Shown here: positions 17,628 through 25,730 of the stretch, in pieces
Layout: every line of letters starts with the position of its first letter
Numbering within the stretch: position 1 is the first letter of the stretch
NCBI RefSeq assembly: GCF_016862315.1
Contig: NZ_BOMS01000009.1
Location: forward strand, 1 to 64,000
Length of the DNA: 64,000 bases
Reading direction: 5' to 3'
Origin: Actinoplanes palleronii
Lineage (GTDB): Bacteria; Actinomycetota; Actinomycetes; Mycobacteriales; Micromonosporaceae
Notes under the pieces: generated by a model
What the model was told of the DNA's origin: nothing
What the model saw: only the letters and a program-made list of their open reading frames with translations
The model's database searches: none
Made by a program: the position numbers and the translations under genes

Positions 17628-19663
17628 CCGACTTCGTCCAGCTCTGGCTGCAAAAGATTCCCCGGGAGGGCTTCGTCCCTCTGGACGGAGCCGGCCTGGA
17701 AGCCCTGCTGCAGCGGCTCGCCGACCGGCTCCACCAGGGCACCGACGGCCGGGAGGTCGGCGCGGAACTGGTCCGGGCTCACCTGACCGATCCGGAGGTG
17801 CTGGCGCAGACCCTCCCGCTGATCGCCGACCGGGAGCTCGCGGGCGCGGTCGCCGCCGGGTACGCCCAGGCGCTGCGCCAGGCCACCATGGCCGAGCAGG
17901 AGCAGCTGACCCGGGCCGTGCTGCAGGGGCACGCCTCGGTCGAGCGGGCGTTGCGGGCCAGCGAGTCCCGGCTGCGGGCGATCTTCCACCACGCCGCGAT
18001 CGGCATCGGGGTGAGCACCATGGACGGCCGGATCGTCCGGGTCAACCAGGCGTTCGCCGACCTGCTCGGCTACACCGTCGACGAGATGTGCACGATGACC
18101 GTGCCGCAGCTGGCCCACCCGAGCGACCCGCCCGGCATGTGGCAGCTGTACGAGGAGATGATCCGCGGCGAGCGCGACCACGTGCGGCTGGAGAAGGCCT
18201 ACCCGCGCTCGGACGGCGGGGCGGTCTGGACCGACCTGACGTCGTCGCTGATCCGCGACGAGCAGGGCGCGCCGGAGTTGACCATCGTGATGGTGCACGA
18301 CATCACCGAGCCCCGGCGGCTGCAGGAGAGTCTGGAGCACCAGGCCACCCACGACCCGCTGACCGGCCTGCCGAACCGGACGATGATCGCCGCGCACCTG
18401 GAACGGATCTTCAAGACGGCGGGGCGGGTCGGCCTGTGCTACCTCGACCTGGACGGCTTCAAACGGATCAACGACACGCTCGGCCACCTGGTCGGCGACG
18501 CGCTGCTGGTGGCGGTCGCCGAGCGGCTGGCCGGGTGCGCCGACGAGCCGTGCCGGGTGGCCGGCCGGATGAGCGGTGACGAGTTCGTGCTCGCGGTCCG
18601 GGACCCGTCCGGGCCGGACGAGATGCGCGCGCTGGCCGAGCGGATGCTGGCCGAGCTGACCCGGCCGTACGAAATCGGTCGTCACCATCTGCGCGTCTCG
18701 GCGAGCATCGGGGTGGTGGACAGCGACGTCGGCGCCACCACGCCCGCCGAGCTGATGAAGGCCGCCGACCTCACCCTCTACGTCGCGAAGTCCGAGGGCC
18801 GCGCCCGCTACGTCATGTACGACGCCGACCGCAACGCCCGGCAGTCCGCCCGCTACGCCCTGGCCGCCGCGATGCCGGACGCCCTCGATCGCGGCGAGTT
18901 CAGCGTCGTCTACCAGCCGCTCGTCTCGCTCGCCGACGAGCGCACGCGCGGCGTGGAGGCGCTGGTCCGCTGGCGGCATCCGCTGCTCGGCGAACTCTCC
19001 CCCAGCACGTTCATCCCGCTCGCCGAGGAGACCGGCGTGATCGTCGCGCTCGGCCGGCACGTGCTGGAACAGGCCTGCGCCCAGGCCGCCGACTGGGCCC
19101 GCCGCCTCCCGGACACGCCGATCTTCGTGAGCGTCAACATCACCGTCGCCCAGGCCCACGAGCCGGCGTTCCCCTCCGAAGTCGCCAAGATCCTCGCGGA
19201 CACCGGCCTCGACCCGCGCCTGCTCGTCCTGGAACTCACCGAGAGCGCGATCATGGATACCGACGGCGCGCCGCTCGCCGCCCTCGACGGCCTCGCCGAC
19301 CGCGGCATCCGGATCGCCATCGACGACTTCGGCACCGGCTACTCCAACCTCGCCTACCTGCGCCGGCTCCCGATCCACATCCTCAAACTGGCCGGCCCGT
19401 TCGTCGACGGACTCCGCAATCCGGCGTCCGCCTCGGAGGGCGCCGCCGTCGACGAGCAGATCGTCGAGACGATCGTCCGGCTCGCACACGCCCTCAACAT
19501 CACGGTCACCGCCGAGGCCGTCGAGACCCGCCTCCAGGCCGACCGCCTGCGCCAACTGGGCTGCGACACCGGCCAGGGCTATCTGTTCTCCCGGCCGCTG
19601 CCGCCCGACGCCATCCTCCCCTTGCTGCACAAGTCCGGCCCCAGGTTCGCCGCCCACCCCTGA
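17624..19663 (+). CDS. PAS-GGDEF-EAL cyclic-di-GMP turnover protein
   Basis: A 679-residue cytoplasmic protein. An alpha-helical N-terminal region (1-105) precedes a PAS sensor (about 112-228), a GGDEF domain (about 235-400) and an EAL domain (about 410-665). The GGDEF active-site loop reads Ser317-Gly-Asp-Glu-Phe, a first-position change that often, not always, lowers cyclase activity. The EAL side keeps EALVRWRHP, the Asn of NIT, ELTES, IDDFGTGYSN, the Lys of LKL and QGYLFSRP, so phosphodiesterase activity is expected; the usual Asp after LKI is replaced. No membrane segment is visible. It is coupled by ATGA to the upstream methyltransferase. A long palindrome follows the stop. Confidence 0.9.
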   Translation: MTDFVQLWLQKIPREGFVPLDGAGLEALLQRLADRLHQGTDGREVGAELVRAHLTDPEVLAQTLPLIADRELAGAVAAGYAQALRQATMAEQEQLTRAVLQGHASVERALRASESRLRAIFHHAAIGIGVSTMDGRIVRVNQAFADLLGYTVDEMCTMTVPQLAHPSDPPGMWQLYEEMIRGERDHVRLEKAYPRSDGGAVWTDLTSSLIRDEQGAPELTIVMVHDITEPRRLQESLEHQATHDPLTGLPNRTMIAAHLERIFKTAGRVGLCYLDLDGFKRINDTLGHLVGDALLVAVAERLAGCADEPCRVAGRMSGDEFVLAVRDPSGPDEMRALAERMLAELTRPYEIGRHHLRVSASIGVVDSDVGATTPAELMKAADLTLYVAKSEGRARYVMYDADRNARQSARYALAAAMPDALDRGEFSVVYQPLVSLADERTRGVEALVRWRHPLLGELSPSTFIPLAEETGVIVALGRHVLEQACAQAADWARRLPDTPIFVSVNITVAQAHEPAFPSEVAKILADTGLDPRLLVLELTESAIMDTDGAPLAALDGLADRGIRIAIDDFGTGYSNLAYLRRLPIHILKLAGPFVDGLRNPASASEGAAVDEQIVETIVRLAHALNITVTAEAVETRLQADRLRQLGCDTGQGYLFSRPLPPDAILPLLHKSGPRFAAHP

Positions 19664-19669
19664 CCACAT

Positions 19670-19944
19670 TTTTCTGGTACGGCTCCGGAGCGCCCGCCCG
19701 CAGGCTACGAGCCAAGCCCCGCCCGTGAGGCGAACGCGACGCCGCTGCCACCCCGGACCGCTGCGCGCCACCAGGTCCCCGGCTGGCTCCTGGGGGTGTC
19801 TCACGGATGCGGAGACACCCCTGAGGACCAGCCGGGGCCGGGAGGCGCGTGGCGGCCCGGTGCGGGCTGCCGCCTCGCGGTCGCCTCACGGGCGGGACTC
19901 GGCTCGTAGCCTGCGGCGGAGCGCTCCGTGTTCGTACCGGAAAA
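19670..19944. repeat. 275-bp imperfect palindrome (copy A of a dispersed repeat)
   Basis: Two 133-bp arms (19670-19802 and 19812-19944) are inverted copies around a 9-nt loop. By eye they pair at about 70% without any gap; perfect stretches include CCGCAGGCTACGAGCC (19698-19713) and the apical GGGTGTCTC/GAGACACCC. The outer ends read TTTTCTGGTAC and GTACCGGAAAA. It fills most of the 309-bp gap between the converging genes at 19663 and 19973, so it may end transcription from both sides. Related sequence occurs at 8172-8395, which argues for a dispersed element over a simple terminator. No coding capacity is evident. Confidence 0.8.
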
Positions 19945-19972
19945 GGGGTGACCGGAAGCGGACAGCGGATCG

Positions 19973-21058
19973 TCAGTCGAGGATGCGTTTGCGGTGCCGG
20001 GCGAGGCGGACGGCCTGGCCGGTGGCGAGGGGGAGCAGGACGCCGGTGATCAGGACGCCGAGCAGGCCGGCGATGACCACCTGGCGCTCGTAGTCGTGGG
20101 AGCCGACGAGCCGGCTGATCGTGGAGAACGGGGCGATGTCGTTCAGGCGCATCGCCTCCATCAGGGTCATCGGGGTGAGCAGGATCAGCAGGGTCCAGGC
20201 GCCGCGCGCCCGGCCGGCCACGGCGTCGCGCAGCGCCAGCAGGACGGCGGCGGTCAGCAGGGCCAGGGCGATCATGTGCAGGATGTACATGGTGGGCGTG
20301 ATGTAGCCGCAGCAGAAGCGGTAACCCCAGGTCGTGGTGTCCCAGACGTTGCCGACCGGCTCGTCGACGCCCACCGCGAGCGAGGTCAGTGGCAGGTGTG
20401 CACCGCCCGCCAGGAACGTCGCGACGGCGGCGGCGAGCGGCAGGAGCCGGACCGGCCAGGACGGGGTGCTCGGCGCGGCGAGGGCCAGCACGGCCAGGGC
20501 GACCAGTGGGAGCAGGAGGTAACCGGGCATCGAGACGACCGGGATGCCGACCGTCGCCCGGACCAGCAGCACGGCCGTGACCAGCAGCAGAGCGACGACC
20601 GCGACCACACGGGCGAACCGGCCGGGCCGCGCGGCGAAGGCCAGCACGGCCAGCAGGCAGGCGAGATAGGCGAGCGCGGCCGGCGTGCGGAACGGGCCGA
20701 GCGGCAGGTTCATCTGGGTCGCGTTCGGCCAGAGGTGCTGCACCTCGACGGTGGACAGGAAATAGACCGAGAGCGCGCCGAGGGTGGTGAGTGCCAGCAC
20801 ACCGGCCGCGGAGACCCCGTCGGCGAGGCCGCCGAGGCCGATGGTGCGCAGGCGTTCGCGCAGGCCGCCGCGGATCAGGTCGGCGGTGTCGGCGAACCCG
20901 GGGCGAGTCCGGTCGCCGGCCATCTCCAGGTAGAGGTCGACGAGCTCGGGGCCGCGTTCGCGCCGGTAGCGGCTCGGGTAGGCGAAGAGGAGTCGCTGGT
21001 AGGCGGCGGCGAGATCGACGGTCGGGGTGGTCGACGGCTCGGTGGGGGTGTCGGTCAT
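19973..21058 (-). CDS. Integral membrane protein paired with PadR regulator
   Basis: A 361-residue membrane protein. A soluble N-terminal part (about 1-80) includes AAAYQRLLFAYPSRYRRERGPELVDLYLE, a motif common to actinobacterial membrane proteins encoded beside PadR regulators. It is followed by about eight hydrophobic helices (from LADGVSAAGVLALTTLG to the C-terminus). No catalytic motif is seen. Its ATG overlaps the padR stop (ATGA at 21055-21058), so the pair is one operon. Its function is unknown; envelope stress or transport is a guess from the usual company of such pairs. Confidence 0.75.
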   Translation of the reverse strand: MTDTPTEPSTTPTVDLAAAYQRLLFAYPSRYRRERGPELVDLYLEMAGDRTRPGFADTADLIRGGLRERLRTIGLGGLADGVSAAGVLALTTLGALSVYFLSTVEVQHLWPNATQMNLPLGPFRTPAALAYLACLLAVLAFAARPGRFARVVAVVALLLVTAVLLVRATVGIPVVSMPGYLLLPLVALAVLALAAPSTPSWPVRLLPLAAAVATFLAGGAHLPLTSLAVGVDEPVGNVWDTTTWGYRFCCGYITPTMYILHMIALALLTAAVLLALRDAVAGRARGAWTLLILLTPMTLMEAMRLNDIAPFSTISRLVGSHDYERQVVIAGLLGVLITGVLLPLATGQAVRLARHRKRILD

Positions 21059-21405
21059 GCGAAGCTCACCCCTGCCTGCGTGGCGCCGCCGATCGGGCCC
21101 AGTTTTGCGGTGGCCGCCGCGACGTGCCGGCGCATCCGGTCGGTCTCGGCGCGCAGGGCACGCTCCCCGTCCGGGGTGATCCGGTAGTAGCGGCGCAGCC
21201 GGCCGTCGACGACCTCCTCGCGGTCCCGGGCGACCAGGCCCTCGTCGGCGAGCCGGTCCAGCGCGCCGTAGAGCGTGCCGGGTTTGAGGGCGACTCGGCC
21301 CTCGGAGAGCCGGCTCACCTCGGTGATCAGGCCGTATCCGTGCCGGGCCTCGTCGGCCAGCGCGGTCAGAATCAGGAACGTCGGTTCCCGCATGGGATCT
21401 GCCAT
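21055..21405 (-). CDS. PadR-family transcriptional regulator
   Basis: A 116-residue winged-helix regulator. The PadR pattern is complete: EPTFLILTALADEARHGYGLI, then LKPGTLYGALDRLADEGLV (recognition helix) and the wing RRYYRITPDGERAL, with a C-terminal dimerisation helix. The ATG at 21405 was chosen by family alignment; the frame runs 19 codons further upstream across the operator and is not coding there. The strong dyad at 21411-21441 lies immediately upstream, implying autorepression of this gene and the overlapping membrane-protein gene. Confidence 0.9.
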   Translation of the reverse strand: MADPMREPTFLILTALADEARHGYGLITEVSRLSEGRVALKPGTLYGALDRLADEGLVARDREEVVDGRLRRYYRITPDGERALRAETDRMRRHVAAATAKLGPIGGATQAGVSFA

Positions 21406-21410
21406 GATCA

Positions 21411-21441
21411 CCACTATATCTTGATCACCAAGATATGGTGG
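21411..21441. promoter_or_regulatory. PadR operator candidate
   Basis: CCACTATATCTTG and CAAGATATGGTGG form 13-bp arms with a single mismatch around ATCAC. The inner ATATCTTG/CAAGATAT pairing is perfect and resembles the TATCTTG-type dyads reported for PadR regulators. It begins 6 bp upstream of the padR start codon and 48 bp upstream of the divergent lipoprotein gene, so it could control both. Confidence 0.7.
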
Positions 21442-21488
21442 CGGCCATGCAGTGGTGACCATCCGGCGGCGCTCTCGTTGACCCGGAC

Positions 21489-21929
21489 ATGTCTCGCACG
21501 CTTGCCATCGCCGCCACCCTCGCCGCTCTGACCGTCTGCGTCACCGGATGCTCCAGCGGATCCGAGTCGACGATCGCCCCGGCCGCACAGGACTCACCGG
21601 TCGCCGTCGGCACCGGGGCGGAACCGGGGCTCAAGGCCAGCGCCGAAGCGCAGCTCGGGTTCCCGCCGAAGCCGGACGCGGCGACCACGCAGTCGTACCT
21701 CGCGGATCTGAAGGCGATCGACCCGGCGCTCGTCGCCACCACCGACCCGGAAGCGCTGGTGAACCGTGGCCGGGACCAGTGCCGCGACATCAAGGCCCGC
21801 CCGGAGAAGGAGTGGACGAAGGTCGCCGGCCAGCGGTTCACCACGGCGAAGACCCCGGACGGGCTGGCCGATGCCACCGCTTCGCAGGTCATCAAGGTGG
21901 TGCGGGCGCGGTTGTGCCCGACGTACTGA
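21489..21929 (+). CDS. Small lipoprotein of unknown function
   Basis: A 146-residue exported lipoprotein: a short signal peptide (1-20) ends in the lipobox Val-Thr-Gly-Cys21, followed by a Ser/Thr/Ala-rich linker. A compact helical domain (about 60-146) contains two further Cys (QCRDIKA and LCPTY) that could form a disulfide. The layout resembles DUF732-type small exported proteins of actinobacteria, but I cannot confirm that family. It is divergent from padR, sharing the operator region. Confidence 0.65.
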   Translation: MSRTLAIAATLAALTVCVTGCSSGSESTIAPAAQDSPVAVGTGAEPGLKASAEAQLGFPPKPDAATTQSYLADLKAIDPALVATTDPEALVNRGRDQCRDIKARPEKEWTKVAGQRFTTAKTPDGLADATASQVIKVVRARLCPTY

Positions 21930-22020
21930 CCTCGATCGCCCGGACGGGCATCGACCCTCGCCCGGACGGTGTCGGCGCGAACTCGTTTGACTAACCGGTC
22001 TCGATGGATGAGGGTCGGTT

Positions 22021-23043
22021 ATGACCTCGTCCAGGGTGACCATGGAGTCGATCGCGCAGGTCGCCGGAGTGTCCGTGCCGACCGTGTCCCGGGTGCTGAA
22101 CGGCCGGGACGGCGTGTCGCCGTCGACCCGGTCCCGGGTGGAGGATCTGCTGCGGGAGCACGGATACCGGGCCCGGAACTCGCTGCGGGCCGGCTCCTCG
22201 CTCGCCCTGTTCGACGTGATCTTCCCGGAGATCGAGTGTGCCTGGGAGACCGAGCACATCCGGGGCATCGAGGAGGTCGCCCGGGACGCCGGTGTCGGCA
22301 TCGTGGTGTCCTCGCTCAGCGGCGGTGCCACCGCGACCGAGCAGCTGCTCCGGCGGCTGCGGATCGGCCGCACCGACGGCGTGATCCTCGCCGCGAACAC
22401 CGGCGACGAACCCATGCGATCCGCCCTGAGCAGCCTGAACGTCCCGGTGGTGGCACTCGACCCGGCGATCCGGATGCCGGGCGAGGTCCCCACTGTCGAC
22501 GCCGCGAACTGGGCCGGCGCCCACGCCGCGACCCGGCACCTGCTCGACCTCGGCCACCGCCGGATCGCGACGATCACCGGAGATCCGGGCCTGCGCTGCA
22601 GTCAGGCCCGGTTCGACGGATATCGGGCCGCGCTGGAGGAGGCCGGGCTCGCTGGTGGTGCCGGGCTCTCCGGCGGCCTTGTCGAGTGCGGGGACTTCCT
22701 GCACCGGTCCGGCCTGGACGCGGGGCTGCGCCTGCTGACCCGCGACCAGCCGCCGACCGCGATCTTCGCCGCCAACGACCACATGGCCCTGGGCGTCTAC
22801 GAGGCGGCCCGCCGCCTGCGCGTCGGCATCCCGGAGCAGCTCAGCGTCGTCGGCTTCGACGACCTGCCCGGGGCGGGGTGGGCGTCGCCGCCGCTGACCA
22901 CGGTCCGGCAGCCGCTGCAGGACATGGGCCGCAGCGCCGCCGAGACGCTGCTGGCCCTGGCCCGGGGCGAAACCCTGGACACCCCGCACGTCCGGATGAC
23001 CACGAGCCTGGTGGTCAGGGAGAGCACCCGGCAGGTCAGCTAG
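22021..23043 (+). CDS. LacI-family transcriptional regulator
   Basis: A 340-residue sugar-type repressor. The N-terminal helix-turn-helix and hinge (MESIAQVAGVSVPTVSRVLN, then a VSPSTRSRV stretch) span residues 8-55; residues 65-340 form the periplasmic-binding-protein-like effector domain (AIFAANDHMALGVYEAARRL and SVVGFDDLPGAGWASPPLTTV). The ATG follows GAGGG by a few bases. No sugar operon is adjacent, so the target is unclear. Its stop overlaps the end of the convergent gene 23036-23362 by 8 bp. Confidence 0.9.
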   Translation: MTSSRVTMESIAQVAGVSVPTVSRVLNGRDGVSPSTRSRVEDLLREHGYRARNSLRAGSSLALFDVIFPEIECAWETEHIRGIEEVARDAGVGIVVSSLSGGATATEQLLRRLRIGRTDGVILAANTGDEPMRSALSSLNVPVVALDPAIRMPGEVPTVDAANWAGAHAATRHLLDLGHRRIATITGDPGLRCSQARFDGYRAALEEAGLAGGAGLSGGLVECGDFLHRSGLDAGLRLLTRDQPPTAIFAANDHMALGVYEAARRLRVGIPEQLSVVGFDDLPGAGWASPPLTTVRQPLQDMGRSAAETLLALARGETLDTPHVRMTTSLVVRESTRQVS

Positions 23044-23362
23044 TGCCGGGTCGCGGGAGGGCGAGCAGGTGTCGCACCCGCGCCTCGTCCGAGGCCGCGG
23101 CGGTCAGCCGCGCGGCGAGATCCTCCAGGGCGGCCCGGTCGGGGCCGTAGGCGGAATACGCCCCGGCCTCCGGGTCGGGTTTGAAGCGGCCCGCGAGATG
23201 CGGCGCCTCGTGCGCCACGATCCGGTCGACCACGCCGTCCCAGAAATAGCCGTTGGGCAGGTGCCCGAGCTCCGCGATGACCTCGTTGACATCGTTCATG
23301 TCGGCCTCCAGCCACAGGCTGAACTCGCCGGGCCGCAGCTCGCGGACGTTGATCGCTTTCAT
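23036..23362 (-). CDS. Imm51-like immunity family protein (orphan)
   Basis: A 108-residue soluble acidic protein. The pattern FSLWLEADMNDVNEVIAEL, then GHLPNGYFWDGVV, a GRFKPDPEAGAYSAY segment and a helical tail matches what I recall of immunity protein family 51 from polymorphic toxin systems. The ATG at 23362 was chosen over one seven codons upstream. No toxin with RHS, WXG or LXG features is encoded nearby, so it would be an orphan immunity gene, or a family member with a different role. It is convergent with lacI. Confidence 0.6.
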   Translation of the reverse strand: MKAINVRELRPGEFSLWLEADMNDVNEVIAELGHLPNGYFWDGVVDRIVAHEAPHLAGRFKPDPEAGAYSAYGPDRAALEDLAARLTAAASDEARVRHLLALPRPGTS

Positions 23363-23383
23363 ACCCGGAAGGCTAGTCGCCAC

Positions 23384-24139
23384 CTACGACAAAAATGCCG
23401 CGTCCAGTTCCTCGAAGAGCCCGACCGGTACGGACGGCACCAGCCGCACCCAGTACCCACGCCCGCAGACCCACGCCGCGGCGAGCGCCGGGGTCACCGA
23501 TGCGGCATCAGCGGTCACCCGGTGCAGGGCAGCCACCACGTCCGGAGGCAGGTCGGTCTCCGCGGCCCGGGACGGCGTGAGCCAATGCCGGGTACGCCCC
23601 TCCGCCAGCCGGGCCATCCACAGCAGATGCCGCTGCACGTGCGCCAGCGCGTCCACCGCCCGCAGCAGCTCACCCCGCGCCGCCACCCGGTACGCCAGCA
23701 CCAGCCAGTTCGCGAACCGCCCGCACAACTCCCCCACGTCGTCCGGCAGCACCGGCTCCGCGGGCAGCGAGTCGAGAGCCACCCGCAGCGCCCCGGTCCG
23801 ATCCACGACGACCATGTGCTCGGCCGGCGCGCCCCGAGCCGGCCACGTCCCCACCGAGGCGATCTCCGCAGTGCCGGCGAAGTGGAACTCCCCGCTGACC
23901 AGCCCGGGGAAGAACACCACGTGCGCGCCGAACTCGTTGACGACCACGTGCCGGGCCGGCCCGATCGCGTCCAGCCAGGCGAGCGGATCCACCGGCTCGT
24001 CGGAGAACAGCCAGAACTCGACGTCGCTGTGCTCGTCGGCCTCCCCGGTGACGAACGAGCCGTAGATCAGCGCCGCGCTCAGCCGGGCGTCCTCCCGGCA
24101 GAGTTCCCGGACCCGGGCGATGAGCCGCTCCTGGAGCAC
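23384..24139 (-). CDS. Lincosamide nucleotidyltransferase-like protein (Lnu(F)-like)
   Basis: A 251-residue nucleotidyltransferase. The N-terminus has the polymerase-beta-type motif Gly27-Ser28 then Asp39-x-Glu41 (YGSFVTGEADEHSDVEF). Blocks FGAHVVFF, GEFHFAGTAE, MVVVDRTGAL and RHLLWMARLAEG run in the same order as in Lnu(F)-type enzymes that adenylylate lincosamides. Whether it acts on an antibiotic is unproven; environmental actinobacteria carry many such homologues. The start is GTG at 24139, overlapping the TAG stop of the Asp23 gene by one base (TAGTG), so the two are coupled. Confidence 0.75.
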   Translation of the reverse strand: MLQERLIARVRELCREDARLSAALIYGSFVTGEADEHSDVEFWLFSDEPVDPLAWLDAIGPARHVVVNEFGAHVVFFPGLVSGEFHFAGTAEIASVGTWPARGAPAEHMVVVDRTGALRVALDSLPAEPVLPDDVGELCGRFANWLVLAYRVAARGELLRAVDALAHVQRHLLWMARLAEGRTRHWLTPSRAAETDLPPDVVAALHRVTADAASVTPALAAAWVCGRGYWVRLVPSVPVGLFEELDAAFLS

Positions 24140-24597
24140 TACGACATCAGGATGTCGTCGACCTTGACCGTGCAGTTGTTGACGTGCACGCCGTACTTCT
24201 CGACGGCCTCGATCACCCGGCTGCGCACCTCTTTGGTCACCTCGGCGACCACCTCGCCGGCCCGCAGGCAGAGCACCACGGTGAGGTCCACGTCGATGCC
24301 GTCCACCTTGGCCGTCACGCCGCGGCGGGCGTCGCCGACCTCGTCCAGGCCGACCTTGTCGAGCACGGCGTTGAAGAACCGCGCCACGTCCCCGCCCAGC
24401 TCGGCGACACCGGGCACCGACCGCGCCGCGGCGCCGGCCAGCTTCTCGATCACCTCGCGCTCGAAGACGGTGTCGCCCCGGTAGGCGGCCGCCTCGACCA
24501 CCTCGGCCCCGCCGTGCTGCGGAGGCACCGGCTGCGCCGTCGCGCGAAGGGTGATCTCCTGGGTACGGTCCGCGTGGAACCCGGACTCGTCGTTCAT
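24139..24597 (-). CDS. Asp23/Gls24 family envelope stress protein
   Basis: A 152-residue cytoplasmic protein of the Asp23/Gls24 (DUF322) family: GDTVFEREVIEKLAGAAARSVPGV is the signature opening, followed by GVTAKVDGIDVDLTVVLCLRAG and the C-terminal YGVHVNNCTVKVDDI. Members sit under the membrane and respond to envelope stress. The first 35 residues are a variable polar tail. It overlaps the downstream nucleotidyltransferase gene by one base. Confidence 0.85.
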   Translation of the reverse strand: MNDESGFHADRTQEITLRATAQPVPPQHGGAEVVEAAAYRGDTVFEREVIEKLAGAAARSVPGVAELGGDVARFFNAVLDKVGLDEVGDARRGVTAKVDGIDVDLTVVLCLRAGEVVAEVTKEVRSRVIEAVEKYGVHVNNCTVKVDDILMS

Positions 24598-24676
24598 CGG
24601 CTGGATCCCTCGGCTTGCGTTCGGCGGTGTGTCGAGGGCGAGCCTACAAGAGGGATCGATCCGCTTCGGTCCGAGA

Positions 24677-25729
24677 TCACGGCTCGCCGAACAGCAGCAC
24701 CGGCTTGATCGTCCGGCCGTCGAGGGCGTCCTGCGCCGCCGCCTCGATCGCGCCGAACGGATACGTGGTGACCAGCCGTTCCAGCGGGAACCGCCCGGCC
24801 TGCTGCAACGCGATCAGCTCGGGGAGCAGCCGGAACGGATCGGCGTCCCCCTCGATCACTCCGCGGATCCGGATACCACCGGCCAGTACGGTCATGATGT
24901 CGACACTTGCGCTGCCGCCGATGCCGACGAGGGCGAGTGTGCCCCGCCGCCGCAGCGCGGTCACCGCCCGGGCGATCGTGTCCGGCCGCCCGGTGGTGTC
25001 GATCGCGTGGTGGGCGATCTGCCGCAGCTCCACGCCCGGCTCGACCGTCTCCGCCGCGCCGAGCGCCCGGGCCAGCTCCCGTCGCGCGGGCTGCGGCTCG
25101 ACCACGATCACCCGGCAGTCCCGGGTGCGTGCGGCGAGCAGTGCGCTGAGCCCGACCCCACCGGCCCCGAAGATCACCACGGTGTCACCGGGCGACGGGT
25201 CGAGGACGGTGAACACGGTCCCCGCCCCGGTCTGCACCCCGCACCCGAGCGGCGCGGCGAGCGCGGCGGGAAAGTCCGCGGGGATCGGTACGGTGTTGCT
25301 CGGGTACGTGATCGCGTACGTCGCGAAGCTGGACTGCCCGAAGAAGCCACCGAACACCGGCCGCCCGGCCCGGCTCAGCGTCGTGCTGACCCCTCGCGTG
25401 TTCACCGCACTGTCCAGGCAGTACGCCGGCTGCCCGGCCGAGCACTCCGAGCACGTGCCGCAGCTGCGGAAACTCAGGCAGACGTGATCGCCGGGCCGGA
25501 CCGTGACGACCGCGTCGCCGGCCGCCTCGACGATCCCGGCGCCCTCGTGCCCGAAGACCATCGGCAGCCGCGCGGCCGGCCAGCGGCCCCGCATGATCAG
25601 GTCGGTGTGGCAGATCCCGGCCGCGGAGATCCGCACCAGGATCTCGTCCGCCCGCGGTTCCGCGATCTCCACGTCCCGCAGCACGAACGGTCCACCGGGC
25701 TGCTCGACGAGGGCCGCCTCGATCCGCAC
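24677..25729 (-). CDS. Zinc-dependent alcohol dehydrogenase (MDR superfamily)
   Basis: A 350-residue medium-chain dehydrogenase. GHEGAGIVEAAGDAV is the catalytic-domain signature; the structural-zinc loop CGTCSECSAGQPAYC has the four spaced Cys. VIFGAGGVGLSALLAA is the NAD(P)-binding Rossmann loop. Length and layout fit the aryl-alcohol/benzyl-alcohol dehydrogenase branch. The reaction is alcohol to aldehyde with NAD+; the substrate is unknown. Its start is 1 nt from the stop of the DUF4334 gene on the same strand, so they form an operon and may share a substrate. Confidence 0.9.
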   Translation of the reverse strand: MRIEAALVEQPGGPFVLRDVEIAEPRADEILVRISAAGICHTDLIMRGRWPAARLPMVFGHEGAGIVEAAGDAVVTVRPGDHVCLSFRSCGTCSECSAGQPAYCLDSAVNTRGVSTTLSRAGRPVFGGFFGQSSFATYAITYPSNTVPIPADFPAALAAPLGCGVQTGAGTVFTVLDPSPGDTVVIFGAGGVGLSALLAARTRDCRVIVVEPQPARRELARALGAAETVEPGVELRQIAHHAIDTTGRPDTIARAVTALRRRGTLALVGIGGSASVDIMTVLAGGIRIRGVIEGDADPFRLLPELIALQQAGRFPLERLVTTYPFGAIEAAAQDALDGRTIKPVLLFGEP

Positions 25730-25730
25730 G

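Noticed and set aside
24139-24141. One-base overlap TAGTG considered as a frameshift joining the Asp23 and nucleotidyltransferase genes
   Set aside because: Both proteins have family-typical ends and starts, so this is ordinary translational coupling.
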